Shown: piece by piece, positions 15,273 through 23,186 of the stretch
Position numbering within the stretch: position 1 is the first letter of the stretch
Layout of the letters: every line of letters starts with the position of its first letter
Assembly (NCBI GenBank): GCA_900299555.1
Contig: OODV01000370.1
Coordinates: 1-32,588, forward strand
Length of the DNA stretch: 32,588 bases
Origin: an uncultured Endozoicomonas sp.
GTDB taxonomy: Bacteria; Pseudomonadota; Gammaproteobacteria; Pseudomonadales; Endozoicomonadaceae
Direction: 5' to 3'
Made by a program: the position numbers and the translations under genes
The notes under the pieces: generated by a model
Told to the model about the DNA's origin: nothing
The model's input: only the letters and a program-made list of their open reading frames with translations
The model's database searches: none

Positions 15273-15980
15273 CTATTCACTGCGACCGAATCGTCGGTGT
15301 CTTCCCTGAAAATCCGCAATGGCATCATCCAGATCCTGTGCGGTAAAGTCCGGCCATAACGTGTCACAAAAGTAAAACTCGGCATAGGCGCACTGCCACA
15401 GCAGAAAGTTGCTGATCCGTTTTTCGCCACTGGTACGAATCAGCAGGTCGACCGGGGGAGCATCTTCGGTAGCGAGATACTCCTGAACCTGTTCAGGCTG
15501 GATGCTTAGCGGATCAAGATCCTCGGCCTTAACCACCGCCGCCAGCTTTTGGAAAGCGCGGGTGAGATCCCACATTCCCCCATAATTCACTGCCACCATC
15601 AGCGTCATTCCTTTGCACTGCCGGGTTCGGGTTTCGCAGCGCTCTATAGCAGCCTGAATCTGCGGACTGAGGGCAGAGCTGTTACCAATGATCTTCAGCC
15701 GAATATCGTACTCCTCCAGTTTTCCGACCTCTTTTTCCAGGGCATTGAGAAACAGCTGCATCAGGCCGCTCACTTCATCGGCCGGGCGCCGCCAGTTCTC
15801 GCTGGAAAAGGCAAACAGGGTCAGCCAGGGAATGCCCAGCTCGCGGGAGCGTTTGATCACATTGCGCACGGTGGTGATGGCGGCGCGATGGCCTGCCAGT
15901 GAAGGTAACAGGCTGCGACGGGCCCAGCGGTTATTACCGTCCATAATGATGGCGATGTGTTGGGGTATGGGAGAGGTCAT
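15273..15980 (-). CDS. uppS: Undecaprenyl-diphosphate synthase (isoprenyl transferase)
   Basis: 236 residues from the ATG at 15980; a GTG 45 bases upstream is less likely. It makes C55 undecaprenyl diphosphate from farnesyl diphosphate and isopentenyl diphosphate for cell-wall and surface-polymer synthesis. Family motifs: HIAIIMDGNNRWA with the catalytic Asp, LTLFAFSSENWRRP, NYGG, and DLLIRTSGEKRISNFLLWQ plus EFYF near the end. Usually uppS sits in the frr-cdsA-dxr cluster; here it stands alone near an exopolysaccharide locus. It may therefore be an extra copy serving that pathway, or the only copy relocated. RTSGEKR replaces the commoner RTGGE. Confidence 0.93.
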   Translation of the reverse strand: MTSPIPQHIAIIMDGNNRWARRSLLPSLAGHRAAITTVRNVIKRSRELGIPWLTLFAFSSENWRRPADEVSGLMQLFLNALEKEVGKLEEYDIRLKIIGNSSALSPQIQAAIERCETRTRQCKGMTLMVAVNYGGMWDLTRAFQKLAAVVKAEDLDPLSIQPEQVQEYLATEDAPPVDLLIRTSGEKRISNFLLWQCAYAEFYFCDTLWPDFTAQDLDDAIADFQGRHRRFGRSE

Positions 15981-16375
15981 TCGGGTAGGAACCGGTTTAA
16001 CGGCTAGTAAAAAACATCGAGGCACTATATGGATGGCTCAGACCAGTGTCAAAAAAATAACCGACCACTGCCTGGTATTACGTGTTGATCCCGGTCTGTC
16101 ATAAAAAGTCATCACACCAGCACCACTCACCGCTGAAAAACGTCAGCTTATCCGTTTCCTGCGACCTGTCATTCAGTTATCGGACATTGCGCTCTGCTTG
16201 CTTCCTAAGCTGAAACCGTAAGCGAAGAAGATTTTGTTGTCCTTCCTCTTGTTGCGGTTTTTGTTGTCCCGCCTGCGATGAATCCAGCGAATTAATGCCC
16301 GAGCCTGTTGGCCATGAAAGCCTACGCCCCGGGTTTGCCGGATTCATGTCGACTGGTCGTAAACAAGGATGTGAT
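15981..16375. other. Intergenic stretch
   Basis: 395 bp between divergent uppS and the YfiM-like gene. No gene is supported. It must hold both promoters. AAGGA at 16365-16369 is the ribosome site of the gene at 16376. Confidence 0.5.
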
Positions 16376-17008
16376 ATGAAGCACAAACACCCAAGGAATG
16401 GTACTGCCCTCAGAGCACGCATTGGACAAAACCTGAAGAAGGCCCTGCTGCTCTCAACCCTGATCTGTTCTCCTGCACTGTATGCCGAGTCTTACAGCGC
16501 TCCTCCCGGAAACTATGCCTCACCCTATGTGCCCGGTTATGCCGACGACGAACCGGCTGACGATGAATTCTTTAATGATGAAGATTACCCGCAAGAGCGC
16601 TATGACCACAGCGTGTGGTGGATCGCCGGCATTGGCGCTGCCAGTGCTGCCGGACTGGCCAGCAGTAGTATTGATGACGACAAGAAACAGCACTTCGGCA
16701 TCTCCATGGCGCTCGGGGCTGCCAGTGAGTTTGGCCTGAGGCAGCTGGATATCGCCACTGAGCATCGCTGGGGGCGGATCGCCCTGGCCACCGGGATCGG
16801 AATGGTGCCGGGTGTTCTCAAGGAGCTGGCTGACGACCGGAAAGACAGCAACAAATTCGACAAAAACGACCTGCTGGCCGATGCACTGGGCAGCTTTGCC
16901 GGAGCGTTGCTCTCCGATTTGATTCAGGGCCCAGCGGATACCGGACCGCGTTATGGTGTGGTGGTGGGTGTAGATGAGGTCGGGCTGGCGGTGAACTATT
17001 CGTTTTAA
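16376..17008 (+). CDS. YfiM-like (DUF2279-type) periplasmic protein
   Basis: 210 residues from the ATG at 16376, with AAGGA six bases upstream; an in-frame ATG at 16295 would bury the signal peptide. The signal peptide (LLLSTLICSPALYA) is followed by an acidic, Pro/Tyr-rich linker. A C-terminal domain with DDDKKQHFGISMALG, GIGMVPGVLKELADDRK and NDLLADALGSFAGALL follows. The DK-x2-HF...KE-x-D...D-L-x-AD-x-L-G pattern is that of YfiM-like small periplasmic or membrane proteins. Lipobox Cys is not at the right place, so it is not a lipoprotein here. Function unknown in the family. Confidence 0.65.
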   Translation: MKHKHPRNGTALRARIGQNLKKALLLSTLICSPALYAESYSAPPGNYASPYVPGYADDEPADDEFFNDEDYPQERYDHSVWWIAGIGAASAAGLASSSIDDDKKQHFGISMALGAASEFGLRQLDIATEHRWGRIALATGIGMVPGVLKELADDRKDSNKFDKNDLLADALGSFAGALLSDLIQGPADTGPRYGVVVGVDEVGLAVNYSF

Positions 17009-17176
17009 CGCCGCGCATTTTGAGTCTGTAGCTGCAAAGGTTAGGGCGGTAATGGCTGCTGCCTTAGCCAATAATACCTTTTTAAAAGGTGGAGAATTCT
17101 ACGATTTTCGATACAGTAACACCGTCTACGCCATGAAGATTGGTTTGGCGCGTTTTTACTCACTCCCGGGTCTGGC

Positions 17177-17593
17177 ATGATCGACTTTAGCAAATTTAAA
17201 AAATCACTGGTTTTACTGGAGTCCCAGTTTGGTCATTGGCAAACACTGGATGAATCCCTTCCGCTGTGGATGCGTGAGGCGGTATCCGAATCGGTGATTC
17301 AGCGCTTTGAAACCTGTTACGACTGCATGTGGAAGGTACTGAAACGGTACATGAAAGAGAGTCTAGGGCTGCCAGAAGTACCGAATAGTCCCAAGCCTAT
17401 TTTCCGGATAGCCAACGAAAATCAGATGCTCTCCAGCGAGGTTGCCCAGTGGCTGATCTATGCCGATACCCGGATAGGAACCTCCCACGACTACGATGGT
17501 GAGAAGGCCAAGGCTGCGTTGAACCTTATGGGGCTGTTTATAGAAGATGCCTCGGCTCTGTACTGTAAAATGAGCGGTGAGGCCTGTCTATGA
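17177..17593 (+). CDS. HEPN toxin / nucleotidyltransferase substrate-binding protein (HI0074 family)
   Basis: 138 residues, all-helical. HEPN nuclease-type motif R-x4-H-x-Y at R99-H104-Y106 (RIGTSHDY). The family, represented by HI0074, pairs with a small MNT nucleotidyltransferase. In characterised HepT/MntA pairs the HEPN protein is an RNase toxin, and the partner silences it by adding AMP to the Tyr of this motif. Its stop overlaps the start of the partner gene by 4 bp (ATGA, 17590-17593). Toxin first, antitoxin second here. Confidence 0.82.
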   Translation: MIDFSKFKKSLVLLESQFGHWQTLDESLPLWMREAVSESVIQRFETCYDCMWKVLKRYMKESLGLPEVPNSPKPIFRIANENQMLSSEVAQWLIYADTRIGTSHDYDGEKAKAALNLMGLFIEDASALYCKMSGEACL

Positions 17594-17901
17594 AACCTGA
17601 TGAGGCTACGCTGGATATTACGGTTGCCCAGAGCAAGCTGCTCCGGTTGCTCCTGCAGCAGCATCTTCCAAACACCACGGTATGGGCCTATGGTTCAAGA
17701 GTGAACGGTCAGGCGCACTCGGCATCCGATCTTGATTTGGTCGCTTTTGCCCTCCCATCCCAATCAGCGGCCATTGCAGAGCTGCGTGAAGCCCTGGAAG
17801 AGAGTAACCTGCCGTTTCGTGTTGACCTGTTTGTCTGGGAGCAGGTGCCTGAATCCTTCAGGGAGTCCATTCAGGAAAGCTATATTGTGGTGAATCACTG
17901 A
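17590..17901 (+). CDS. MNT-domain nucleotidyltransferase antitoxin
   Basis: 103 residues. The minimal nucleotidyltransferase signature GS-x10-D-x-D is complete: GSRVNG at residues 35-40 and SDLDL with D47 and D49. Such proteins neutralise HEPN toxins by AMPylation. It forms an overlapping two-gene operon with the HEPN gene upstream. A strong terminator (18075-18120) follows after a 170-bp gap. Confidence 0.85.
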   Translation: MKPDEATLDITVAQSKLLRLLLQQHLPNTTVWAYGSRVNGQAHSASDLDLVAFALPSQSAAIAELREALEESNLPFRVDLFVWEQVPESFRESIQESYIVVNH

Positions 17902-18074
17902 AAACTGCATACAATAACCGCGCTGCACCCACGCATTCCCAACAGTTAAGCCATCAAAACCACTGCATGTTGTCGTTTATAACGTATCGGTATACTGCAT
18001 TATCTGTATAGGTGCGTATTTTCCTTCTATAAATACCAAGTACCTTAAAACCTGTGGTCTTAATACAATGCGCT

Positions 18075-18120
18075 GCCGCAATCACCCCAATCCCCCACCG
18101 GGGTAATGCGGCTTTTTTTT
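18075..18120 (+). terminator. Strong intrinsic terminator before the exopolysaccharide operon
   Basis: GCCGCA plus CACCCC (18075-18088) pairs with GGGGTAATGCGGC (18100-18112), followed by eight T. It isolates the HEPN/MNT pair, or a small transcript starting near 17990 (TATACT box at about 17990), from the wza leader. Confidence 0.85.
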
Positions 18121-18282
18121 CTCTGCCTGACGTAGCAAGACCAGTCAGAGAAGTCAGGCTGACATCGCGTCAGACCCATCGACTGCATAAATCCCGTTCA
18201 AAATGCCGTTCCCATCACGGCTGGGGTGTGCAGAGATAGTGGTAATTTGAATCTGTGTTGCGGTAAACACTTACAGCCGACT

Positions 18283-18294
18283 GGCGGTAGCGTG
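18283..18294 (+). promoter_or_regulatory. ops element (RfaH recruitment site) in the wza leader
   Basis: GGCGGTAGCGTG matches the operon polarity suppressor consensus found in JUMPStart leaders of capsule, O-antigen and conjugation operons. RNA polymerase pauses there and loads RfaH, which then prevents termination. It lies 142 bp before the wza start, in a 300-bp untranslated leader (18122-18424). An inverted repeat GCCTGAC/GTCAGGC sits upstream (around 18125-18157). Confidence 0.8.
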
Positions 18295-18424
18295 GCTTTC
18301 TGGAAAGTGGTGAAGAAAAGCGTTGCCGGTTTACAGAAATCAGTGATCAGAAAATCGATAACATTCCTTTGATGACTGCCCGCAGCAACCTCTACTAAAA
18401 ACTGCCCCACTGAAAACATTGTCC

Positions 18425-19546
18425 ATGAAACTGTCTGAAGCCTTTAAGTCGGCAGCCCTGCTGGCCGCATCAATAACGCTGACCGGATGCTTTATGGCAC
18501 CGGGTGCGGACCTGACGCCCAATAAAAAATCGAATAACTACCATTACGTCAATATTAATGAGACGCTGGTGAATGCGGAGCCGGTCCAGCGTATTGACTA
18601 CGGTGAATTTGAGAAAGCATCAGACAGGCCCTATCAATATTACATCGGACCCCATGACATACTGAGTATCCGGGTCTGGAACAACCCGGACCTGTCTACC
18701 AATCAACAGGTGATGAGCAGCCCCTTCTCGGCAAAATCCAGCACCATTCGGGATTCCAACGAGCTGATCCGTGAACGCCAGCAGGTGACACCGGAAGGGG
18801 TGGAAGTGCAGGCCAATGGCGTGATTTTTTATCCATTTGCCGGAGAGGTGCAGGCCGCAGGCAGAACTGTCAGCGAGGTACGACGCGAACTGACCCAGAA
18901 GTTGGCTAAGTTCGTTGTTGACCCTCAGGTCAGTGTTCGGGTTCAGGCATTTAACAGCCAAAAGGCCCAGGTGCTGGGCGAGGTGCAGTTCCCGCGCCCG
19001 GTACCCATTACCAGCACGCCGTTGCGAGTCCTGGATGCCATTGCTCTGGCCGAGGGTATGAAGGAAAGTGCGGATCGGGCTGAGGCCACTCTGGTAAGGG
19101 GTAACAAGCGCATTATCATCGATATGGCGAAATTGCTGGATGGTGATTTGTCCCAGAATCATCTGATGATGGACGGTGACGTGCTCAATATCGACAATAA
19201 CCGATACCGGCAGATTGTTATTCTCGGTGAGGTAAACCGCCCTATAGCAATGCCCTACGACCGGCGTGGCATGAGCCTGAACGATGCCCTGGTTGCCGCG
19301 AGCGGGATCAATCAGAGTTACTCAAACGCAAAGGGTGTTTTTGTGCTGCGCAGTGCAACGGGAGGGAGCAGGCCGACCATCTATCAATTGGACATGCAAA
19401 ACGCCACCGCATTATTACTTGCAGATCGGTTCCCGCTCAAGGCACGGGATGTGGTTTATGTGGATACTGCCGGCGTAACCCGTTGGAACCGTGTCATCAA
19501 CCAGATTCTGCCAACCACTAACGCTATAAATGAGTTTAACAATTGA
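18425..19546 (+). CDS. wza: Wza, outer-membrane polysaccharide export lipoprotein
   Basis: 373 residues from the ATG at 18425; a TTG two codons earlier is unlikely. The signal ends in a lipobox LTGC with Cys22. The PES (Poly_export) domain begins near PYQYYIGPHDILSIRVW, then SLBB-type repeats (VLGEVQFPRPVPIT with LRVLDAIALAEG, and ILGEVNRPIAMPYDRR with LNDALVAASG). The C-terminal amphipathic helix should form the outer-membrane barrel. Wza forms the octameric channel through which the chain leaves the cell, working with Wzc. No clear ribosome site is seen: repeat-like ACTG sequence sits immediately before the start. Confidence 0.93.
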   Translation: MKLSEAFKSAALLAASITLTGCFMAPGADLTPNKKSNNYHYVNINETLVNAEPVQRIDYGEFEKASDRPYQYYIGPHDILSIRVWNNPDLSTNQQVMSSPFSAKSSTIRDSNELIRERQQVTPEGVEVQANGVIFYPFAGEVQAAGRTVSEVRRELTQKLAKFVVDPQVSVRVQAFNSQKAQVLGEVQFPRPVPITSTPLRVLDAIALAEGMKESADRAEATLVRGNKRIIIDMAKLLDGDLSQNHLMMDGDVLNIDNNRYRQIVILGEVNRPIAMPYDRRGMSLNDALVAASGINQSYSNAKGVFVLRSATGGSRPTIYQLDMQNATALLLADRFPLKARDVVYVDTAGVTRWNRVINQILPTTNAINEFNN

Positions 19547-19554
19547 TATAAAGT

Positions 19555-19712
19555 TTACAGTGGTCAGTTATCAGTAGTCAGAAAAAGAAATTAGTTTTCA
19601 GTCAGCAGAAAAAGATAAGCCTGCATACCGGCTATTGAGAACTACGAACATTTTCTTTTTCTGCCAACTGTCGACTGAAAATTGCCAACTTCCTTTTCTG
19701 ACGACTGACTAT
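19555..19712. repeat. Heptad hairpin element, family A (wza-wzb junction)
   Basis: Units such as CAGTTAT, CAGTAGT run into AGAAAAAG. After a spacer come CTTTTTCTG and inverted units CCAACTG, CGACTG. The element occupies the whole wza-wzb gap and ends at the wzb start codon. Confidence 0.75.
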
Positions 19713-19715
19713 TTC

Positions 19716-20162
19716 ATGTTTAATACTATTTTGGTGGTGTGTGTTGGTAATATCTGCCGCAGTCCAACAGCTGAATACCTGTTAAAACAGCGGTTCAATG
19801 CGCTGGGCAAAAACATCAACGTGCAATCCGCAGGCCTGGGTGCCCTGGTTGGCAAACCAGCTGCTCCATCAGCAGTGGAGCTGGCAGCGAAACATGGCAT
19901 AGACCTGTCACCGCACATCGCCCGACAGCTCACGGCGGAAATGATTCATGAGCATGACCTGATACTGGTCATGGAGGAAAACCATATAAAAGGATGCGAA
20001 AGCATCACGCCAGCGGCCAGGGGCAAAACCCACTTGCTGGGTCGCTGGAATAACGGCATAGAAATCCCCGACCCGTATCGGAAGGGGGATCATGCATATC
20101 AATTAGCTTTTGAACTGATTGAAGAATCTGCCCGGCAATGGGTGGGAAAAGTTTTCAGTTGA
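19716..20162 (+). CDS. wzb: Wzb, low-molecular-weight protein tyrosine phosphatase
   Basis: 148 residues from the ATG at 19716. The catalytic P-loop C-x5-R is CVGNICRS (C9, R15) close to the N-terminus, and the general-acid loop is DPYRKGDHAYQLAF. It dephosphorylates the C-terminal tyrosine cluster of Wzc, which cycles the export machine. The frame is open upstream through the repeat element, but the motif spacing fixes the start at MFNTILVVC. Order wza-wzb-wzc is classical, though with unusually long repeat-filled gaps. Confidence 0.93.
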   Translation: MFNTILVVCVGNICRSPTAEYLLKQRFNALGKNINVQSAGLGALVGKPAAPSAVELAAKHGIDLSPHIARQLTAEMIHEHDLILVMEENHIKGCESITPAARGKTHLLGRWNNGIEIPDPYRKGDHAYQLAFELIEESARQWVGKVFS

Positions 20163-20232
20163 CAGTTATCAGTGAGCAGAAAAAGCTCCACCATATCTTT
20201 TTCTGCCAACTGCCAACTGCCAACTGCCAACT
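20157..20232. repeat. Heptad hairpin element, family A (short copy after wzb)
   Basis: CAGTTGA, CAGTTAT, CAGTGAG, then CAGAAAAAG; a short loop; CTTTTTCTG; then four CCAACTG-type heptads in a row. The inner core present in other copies is missing. Confidence 0.75.
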
Positions 20233-20573
20233 TCAACCTCTATAACTATTCATAAGCCCCTGAATCATTGCTGAGATTTCTTTCAACTCCTGCGACCAGC
20301 TTTTCCAGTTGTTTGGTCGATGTAACCCACTTCGATGCCTATATAAACCTGGGTTCGGCATTCAGCTGAGGAACGTCTGGCAATGGCAAGAAAGCACCTT
20401 CGTTCTTTGAAAGACTCTCGTTCAACACCTTCAGCGATATTAGAGGGGATTGATAATGCAGAACGGCTTAACTGGTCCGTAAAAGTAAAGTTCCGACAGC
20501 TTTGTAGGTGTTTGTAAATAGTGACACATAGCCGGGAAGAGCGTTTCCAGACCACCAGTTTCTCAAAAGACAT
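20233..20573 (-). pseudogene. Four-helix bundle (S23 / IVP family) gene, frameshifted
   Basis: Starts at MSFEKLVVW (20573). Family marks: DQLSRSALSIPSNIAEG, then a RRSSAECRTQ stretch and GIEVGYIDQTTGK. After that the frame meets a stop at once (20283). In another frame the expected C-terminus continues (QELKEISAMIQGLMNSYRG, stop at 20233-20235). Restoring one A in the A-run at 20301-20304 (minus strand GGAAAAG) gives 113 residues, the normal family length. It lies between wzb and wzc on the opposite strand, wrapped by family A repeats, so it is an insertion in the operon. The family is found in 23S rRNA intervening sequences and elsewhere; function is unclear. Confidence 0.75.
20238..20269 (+). 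other. Sequence matching CRISPR spacer 3
   Basis: The crRNA-sense sequence of spacer 3 (reverse complement of 8043-8074) agrees at 27 of 32 positions, with 23 consecutive identical bases (20246-20268). Mismatches are at positions 1, 2, 3, 8 and 32 from the PAM side. The matched DNA encodes MIQGLMNSY of the four-helix bundle gene. Confidence 0.85.
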
Positions 20574-20618
20574 AATGCTTGACCGTATGACCAAGCAACC
20601 AAGTGTAGATGAAAATTA

Positions 20619-20730
20619 AGTGGGCAGTTTGCAGAAAAAGCCCACTGCAATAGGTTCTCTACCCACTCAAACTGGGGAAGTGCCCCTTTTTCTTTTTCTG
20701 CCAACTAAAAACTGCCCACTGCCAACTTTT
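20619..20730. repeat. Heptad hairpin element, family A (before wzc)
   Basis: GGGCAGTTTGCAGAAAAAG at the left, CTTTTTCTGCCAACT and CCCACTGCCAACTT at the right, ending eight bases before the wzc ATG with no Shine-Dalgarno in between. Confidence 0.7.
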
Positions 20731-20737
20731 ATAACTT

Positions 20738-22951
20738 ATGACTCAACAACAAAACACACAACAACAGACACAGCGTCCGGCCGATGTGATCAGCCTGTCC
20801 GAAATCCTTGAGATCATCCTCAACGGCAAATGTTGGATCATCGGCAGCACCGTGCTGTTTGCCGTGGGCGCATTGTTCTACCTCTGGATCGCTACGCCGA
20901 TCTACAGTGCCAATGCGCTGGTACAGGTGGAGAGCCAGAAGTCACCGCTGGGTGGCCTGGTGGAAATGAGTGAGGCATTCAGTGGTGAAAGCCCGTCCGA
21001 GGCCGAGATCGAAGTCATTCGCTCACGGTTTGTGCTGGGCCGGGTGGTAGAGAATGAAAAACTGAACATTGTGGCTCAACCCGACTATTTCCCCGTTATC
21101 GGTGAGGCCATTGCCCGCCGTTACCGACCAGAGCCGGACAGCACGGAACGGTTTAATTCGCCCTTACTCTGGATGAGCAGCTTTGCCTGGGGCGGGGAGC
21201 GCATCCAGGTGGCACGATTCAATGTGCCAGAGGGGTTACGGGACGAAGGTTTCACGCTGGTGGCGGGTGAGAACGGCCAGTACGAATTGCGGTTCGATGA
21301 CCAGACCGTGCTCCATGGCCGGGTGGGTGAACTGAGTAGCACCGGCTCAACCTCGACCACCATTGGCGGTATTGAACTGTTTGTTACCCAGCTGGAAGCC
21401 AGACCCGGAACCCACTTTACGCTCGCCAAACTCCCGCTGATCAGTGCTGTGCAGAACCTGCAGGAGCGACTGAGCGTTTCAGAAAAGGGCAAGAAGACCG
21501 GCGTCTTATCCCTCAGTATCACTGGCCCAAGCCCGGCGGAAAACCGGCAAACCCTGGAAGCGGTGATTCAGCGTTACCTCAGGCAGAACGTCGAGCGCGT
21601 CTCAGCCGAGGCGCAAAACAGCCTGGAGTTTCTTGAAGCGCAGCTGCCGGAGGTAAAGGCAGAAGTCGAACTGGCGGAATCCCGTCTGAACCGTTACCGG
21701 CTGGAGAACCAGACGGTTGACCTGACACTGGAAACCCAGGCTGTACTGGAGCAGGCGGTGACCATTGACACTGAACTGGCACAGCTGGATATCCAGATTC
21801 AACAGATGAGCCAGCGTTACACCCCCAGCCACCCCATTATGATTGAGCTGGCCAACCAGCGGAAATTCCTGGAAGAGCGCAAAAAAGCATTTATAGGCGA
21901 AACCGAAAACCTGCCGCAAACCCAGCAGGAGGTGCTGCGACTGGCACGGGACGTGGAGGTGAATACGCTGGTTTATACCGAGCTGTTGAATAAAGCACAG
22001 GAACTGAAAATTGTGCGTGCCTCCGCCGTGGGTAATGTACGCATTCTGGATCATGCGCTCTCCGCCATTAAGCCGGTGAAGCCGAAAAAGGCATTGATTG
22101 CCGTACTGGCCACCCTGCTGGGCGGCATGCTGGGCATGGGCATGGTGTTTGTGCGGGACATGCTGCGCCAGGGCGTGAAAACCCCGGAAGAGGTGGAAGC
22201 GAAAACCGGCCTGCCGGTGTACGCCACCATACCCGACAGCGAACAGTTGAAATTACTGGAGCGTAACGCCCGTAAAAGTGGCCGTGGCGATTTTCTGCTG
22301 GCCCGCTCTGCGCCGAAAGACCTGGCCATAGAGAGCTTGCGCAGCCTGCGAACCAACCTGGCCTTTGCCCTGATGGAAGCGCCCAACAACCGCATTATGA
22401 TCACCGGCCCGTCACCGGGTGTGGGCAAAAGTTTTGTCTCGGCCAACCTGGCGGAGCTGCTGGCGGAAACCGGGAAAAAGGTACTGCTGATCGGTGCCGA
22501 CCTTCGTAAAGGACACCTGCACAAAAACTTCGGCCTGCCCGGTGATAAAGGGCTTGCGGATATGCTGGTGGACCCGGCACTGAATACCATCGTACCCGCC
22601 GGGGAGAATCTGCACATGATTGCCGGTGGCAAATACCCGCCCAACCCATCGGAACTGTTGATGAGCCCCAACTTCACCCAGCTACTGGAAAAAGTCTCTG
22701 CCCAGTACGATGTGGTGATAATCGACACCCCACCGGTACTGGCCGTGACCGATGCCGCCATTATCGGCGAACAGTGTGGCACCACATTTATGGTGGTGCG
22801 TGCCGAACTCAACCCGGCGAGAGAGATCGACTACGCCACCAAACGCCTGCAACAGGCCGGGGTGAATGTGCGGGGGGCGGTGCTGAACGGGTTGGTGAAA
22901 ACCAGCAGCCGGTATGGGAATTATGGGTACTACCAGTATTCGTATGATTAA
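20738..22951 (+). CDS. wzc: Wzc, polysaccharide co-polymerase and tyrosine autokinase
   Basis: 737 residues. A Wzz-type chain-length domain lies between two membrane helices (about residues 27-50 and 447-470), with long coiled coils in the periplasmic part. The cytoplasmic BY-kinase follows: Walker A GVGKS (561-565), Walker A' region LLIGADLRKG (583-592), Walker B VVIIDTPPV with D663. A tyrosine-rich tail (SSRYGNYGYYQYSYD) is the autophosphorylation cluster removed by Wzb. The first Asp of the usual DxD Walker A' pair is Gly here (G586). Wzc spans the inner membrane and opens Wza. The last of the export triad. Confidence 0.94.
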   Translation: MTQQQNTQQQTQRPADVISLSEILEIILNGKCWIIGSTVLFAVGALFYLWIATPIYSANALVQVESQKSPLGGLVEMSEAFSGESPSEAEIEVIRSRFVLGRVVENEKLNIVAQPDYFPVIGEAIARRYRPEPDSTERFNSPLLWMSSFAWGGERIQVARFNVPEGLRDEGFTLVAGENGQYELRFDDQTVLHGRVGELSSTGSTSTTIGGIELFVTQLEARPGTHFTLAKLPLISAVQNLQERLSVSEKGKKTGVLSLSITGPSPAENRQTLEAVIQRYLRQNVERVSAEAQNSLEFLEAQLPEVKAEVELAESRLNRYRLENQTVDLTLETQAVLEQAVTIDTELAQLDIQIQQMSQRYTPSHPIMIELANQRKFLEERKKAFIGETENLPQTQQEVLRLARDVEVNTLVYTELLNKAQELKIVRASAVGNVRILDHALSAIKPVKPKKALIAVLATLLGGMLGMGMVFVRDMLRQGVKTPEEVEAKTGLPVYATIPDSEQLKLLERNARKSGRGDFLLARSAPKDLAIESLRSLRTNLAFALMEAPNNRIMITGPSPGVGKSFVSANLAELLAETGKKVLLIGADLRKGHLHKNFGLPGDKGLADMLVDPALNTIVPAGENLHMIAGGKYPPNPSELLMSPNFTQLLEKVSAQYDVVIIDTPPVLAVTDAAIIGEQCGTTFMVVRAELNPAREIDYATKRLQQAGVNVRGAVLNGLVKTSSRYGNYGYYQYSYD

Positions 22952-22954
22952 TTA

Positions 22955-23133
22955 GTATTCAGTGATCAGTTGGCAGTGGGCAGAAAAAGATAAGACGGGT
23001 TATGAGTCCTTTGCTGGCCACTGAACACGTTCTTTTATCTTTTTCTGAAAACTGCCAACTGATAACTGCCCACTTTCCTGTGCTGTTTTTTTCGCTTTTT
23101 CTGAAAACTGAATACTGATCACTGAAAACTTCG
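22955..23133. repeat. Heptad hairpin element, family A (after wzc, long copy)
   Basis: CAGTGAT, CAGTTGG, CAGTGGG, CAGAAAAAG, then a core beginning ATAAGACGGGTTAT. CTTTTTCTG and inverted ACTG units follow, with a second half-copy at 23093-23130. It shares about 50 bp with the copy at 24080-24140, but has one more heptad. Confidence 0.8.
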
Positions 23134-23186
23134 CCAAAAAAAGATACCCTATCTACATCAGCATAATCAGAGCTAACACCCAGTCA

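Noticed and set aside
8043-20269. Idea that spacer 3 causes self-targeting or regulation of the wzb-wzc region in this cell
   Set aside because: Mismatches at positions 1-3 and 8 from the PAM side make binding unlikely, and I see no known type IV-A PAM there. Kept only as evidence of a related target.
22051-22812. Minus-strand open frame within wzc
   Set aside because: Ser/Ala/Arg-rich shadow of a strongly coding plus-strand kinase gene.
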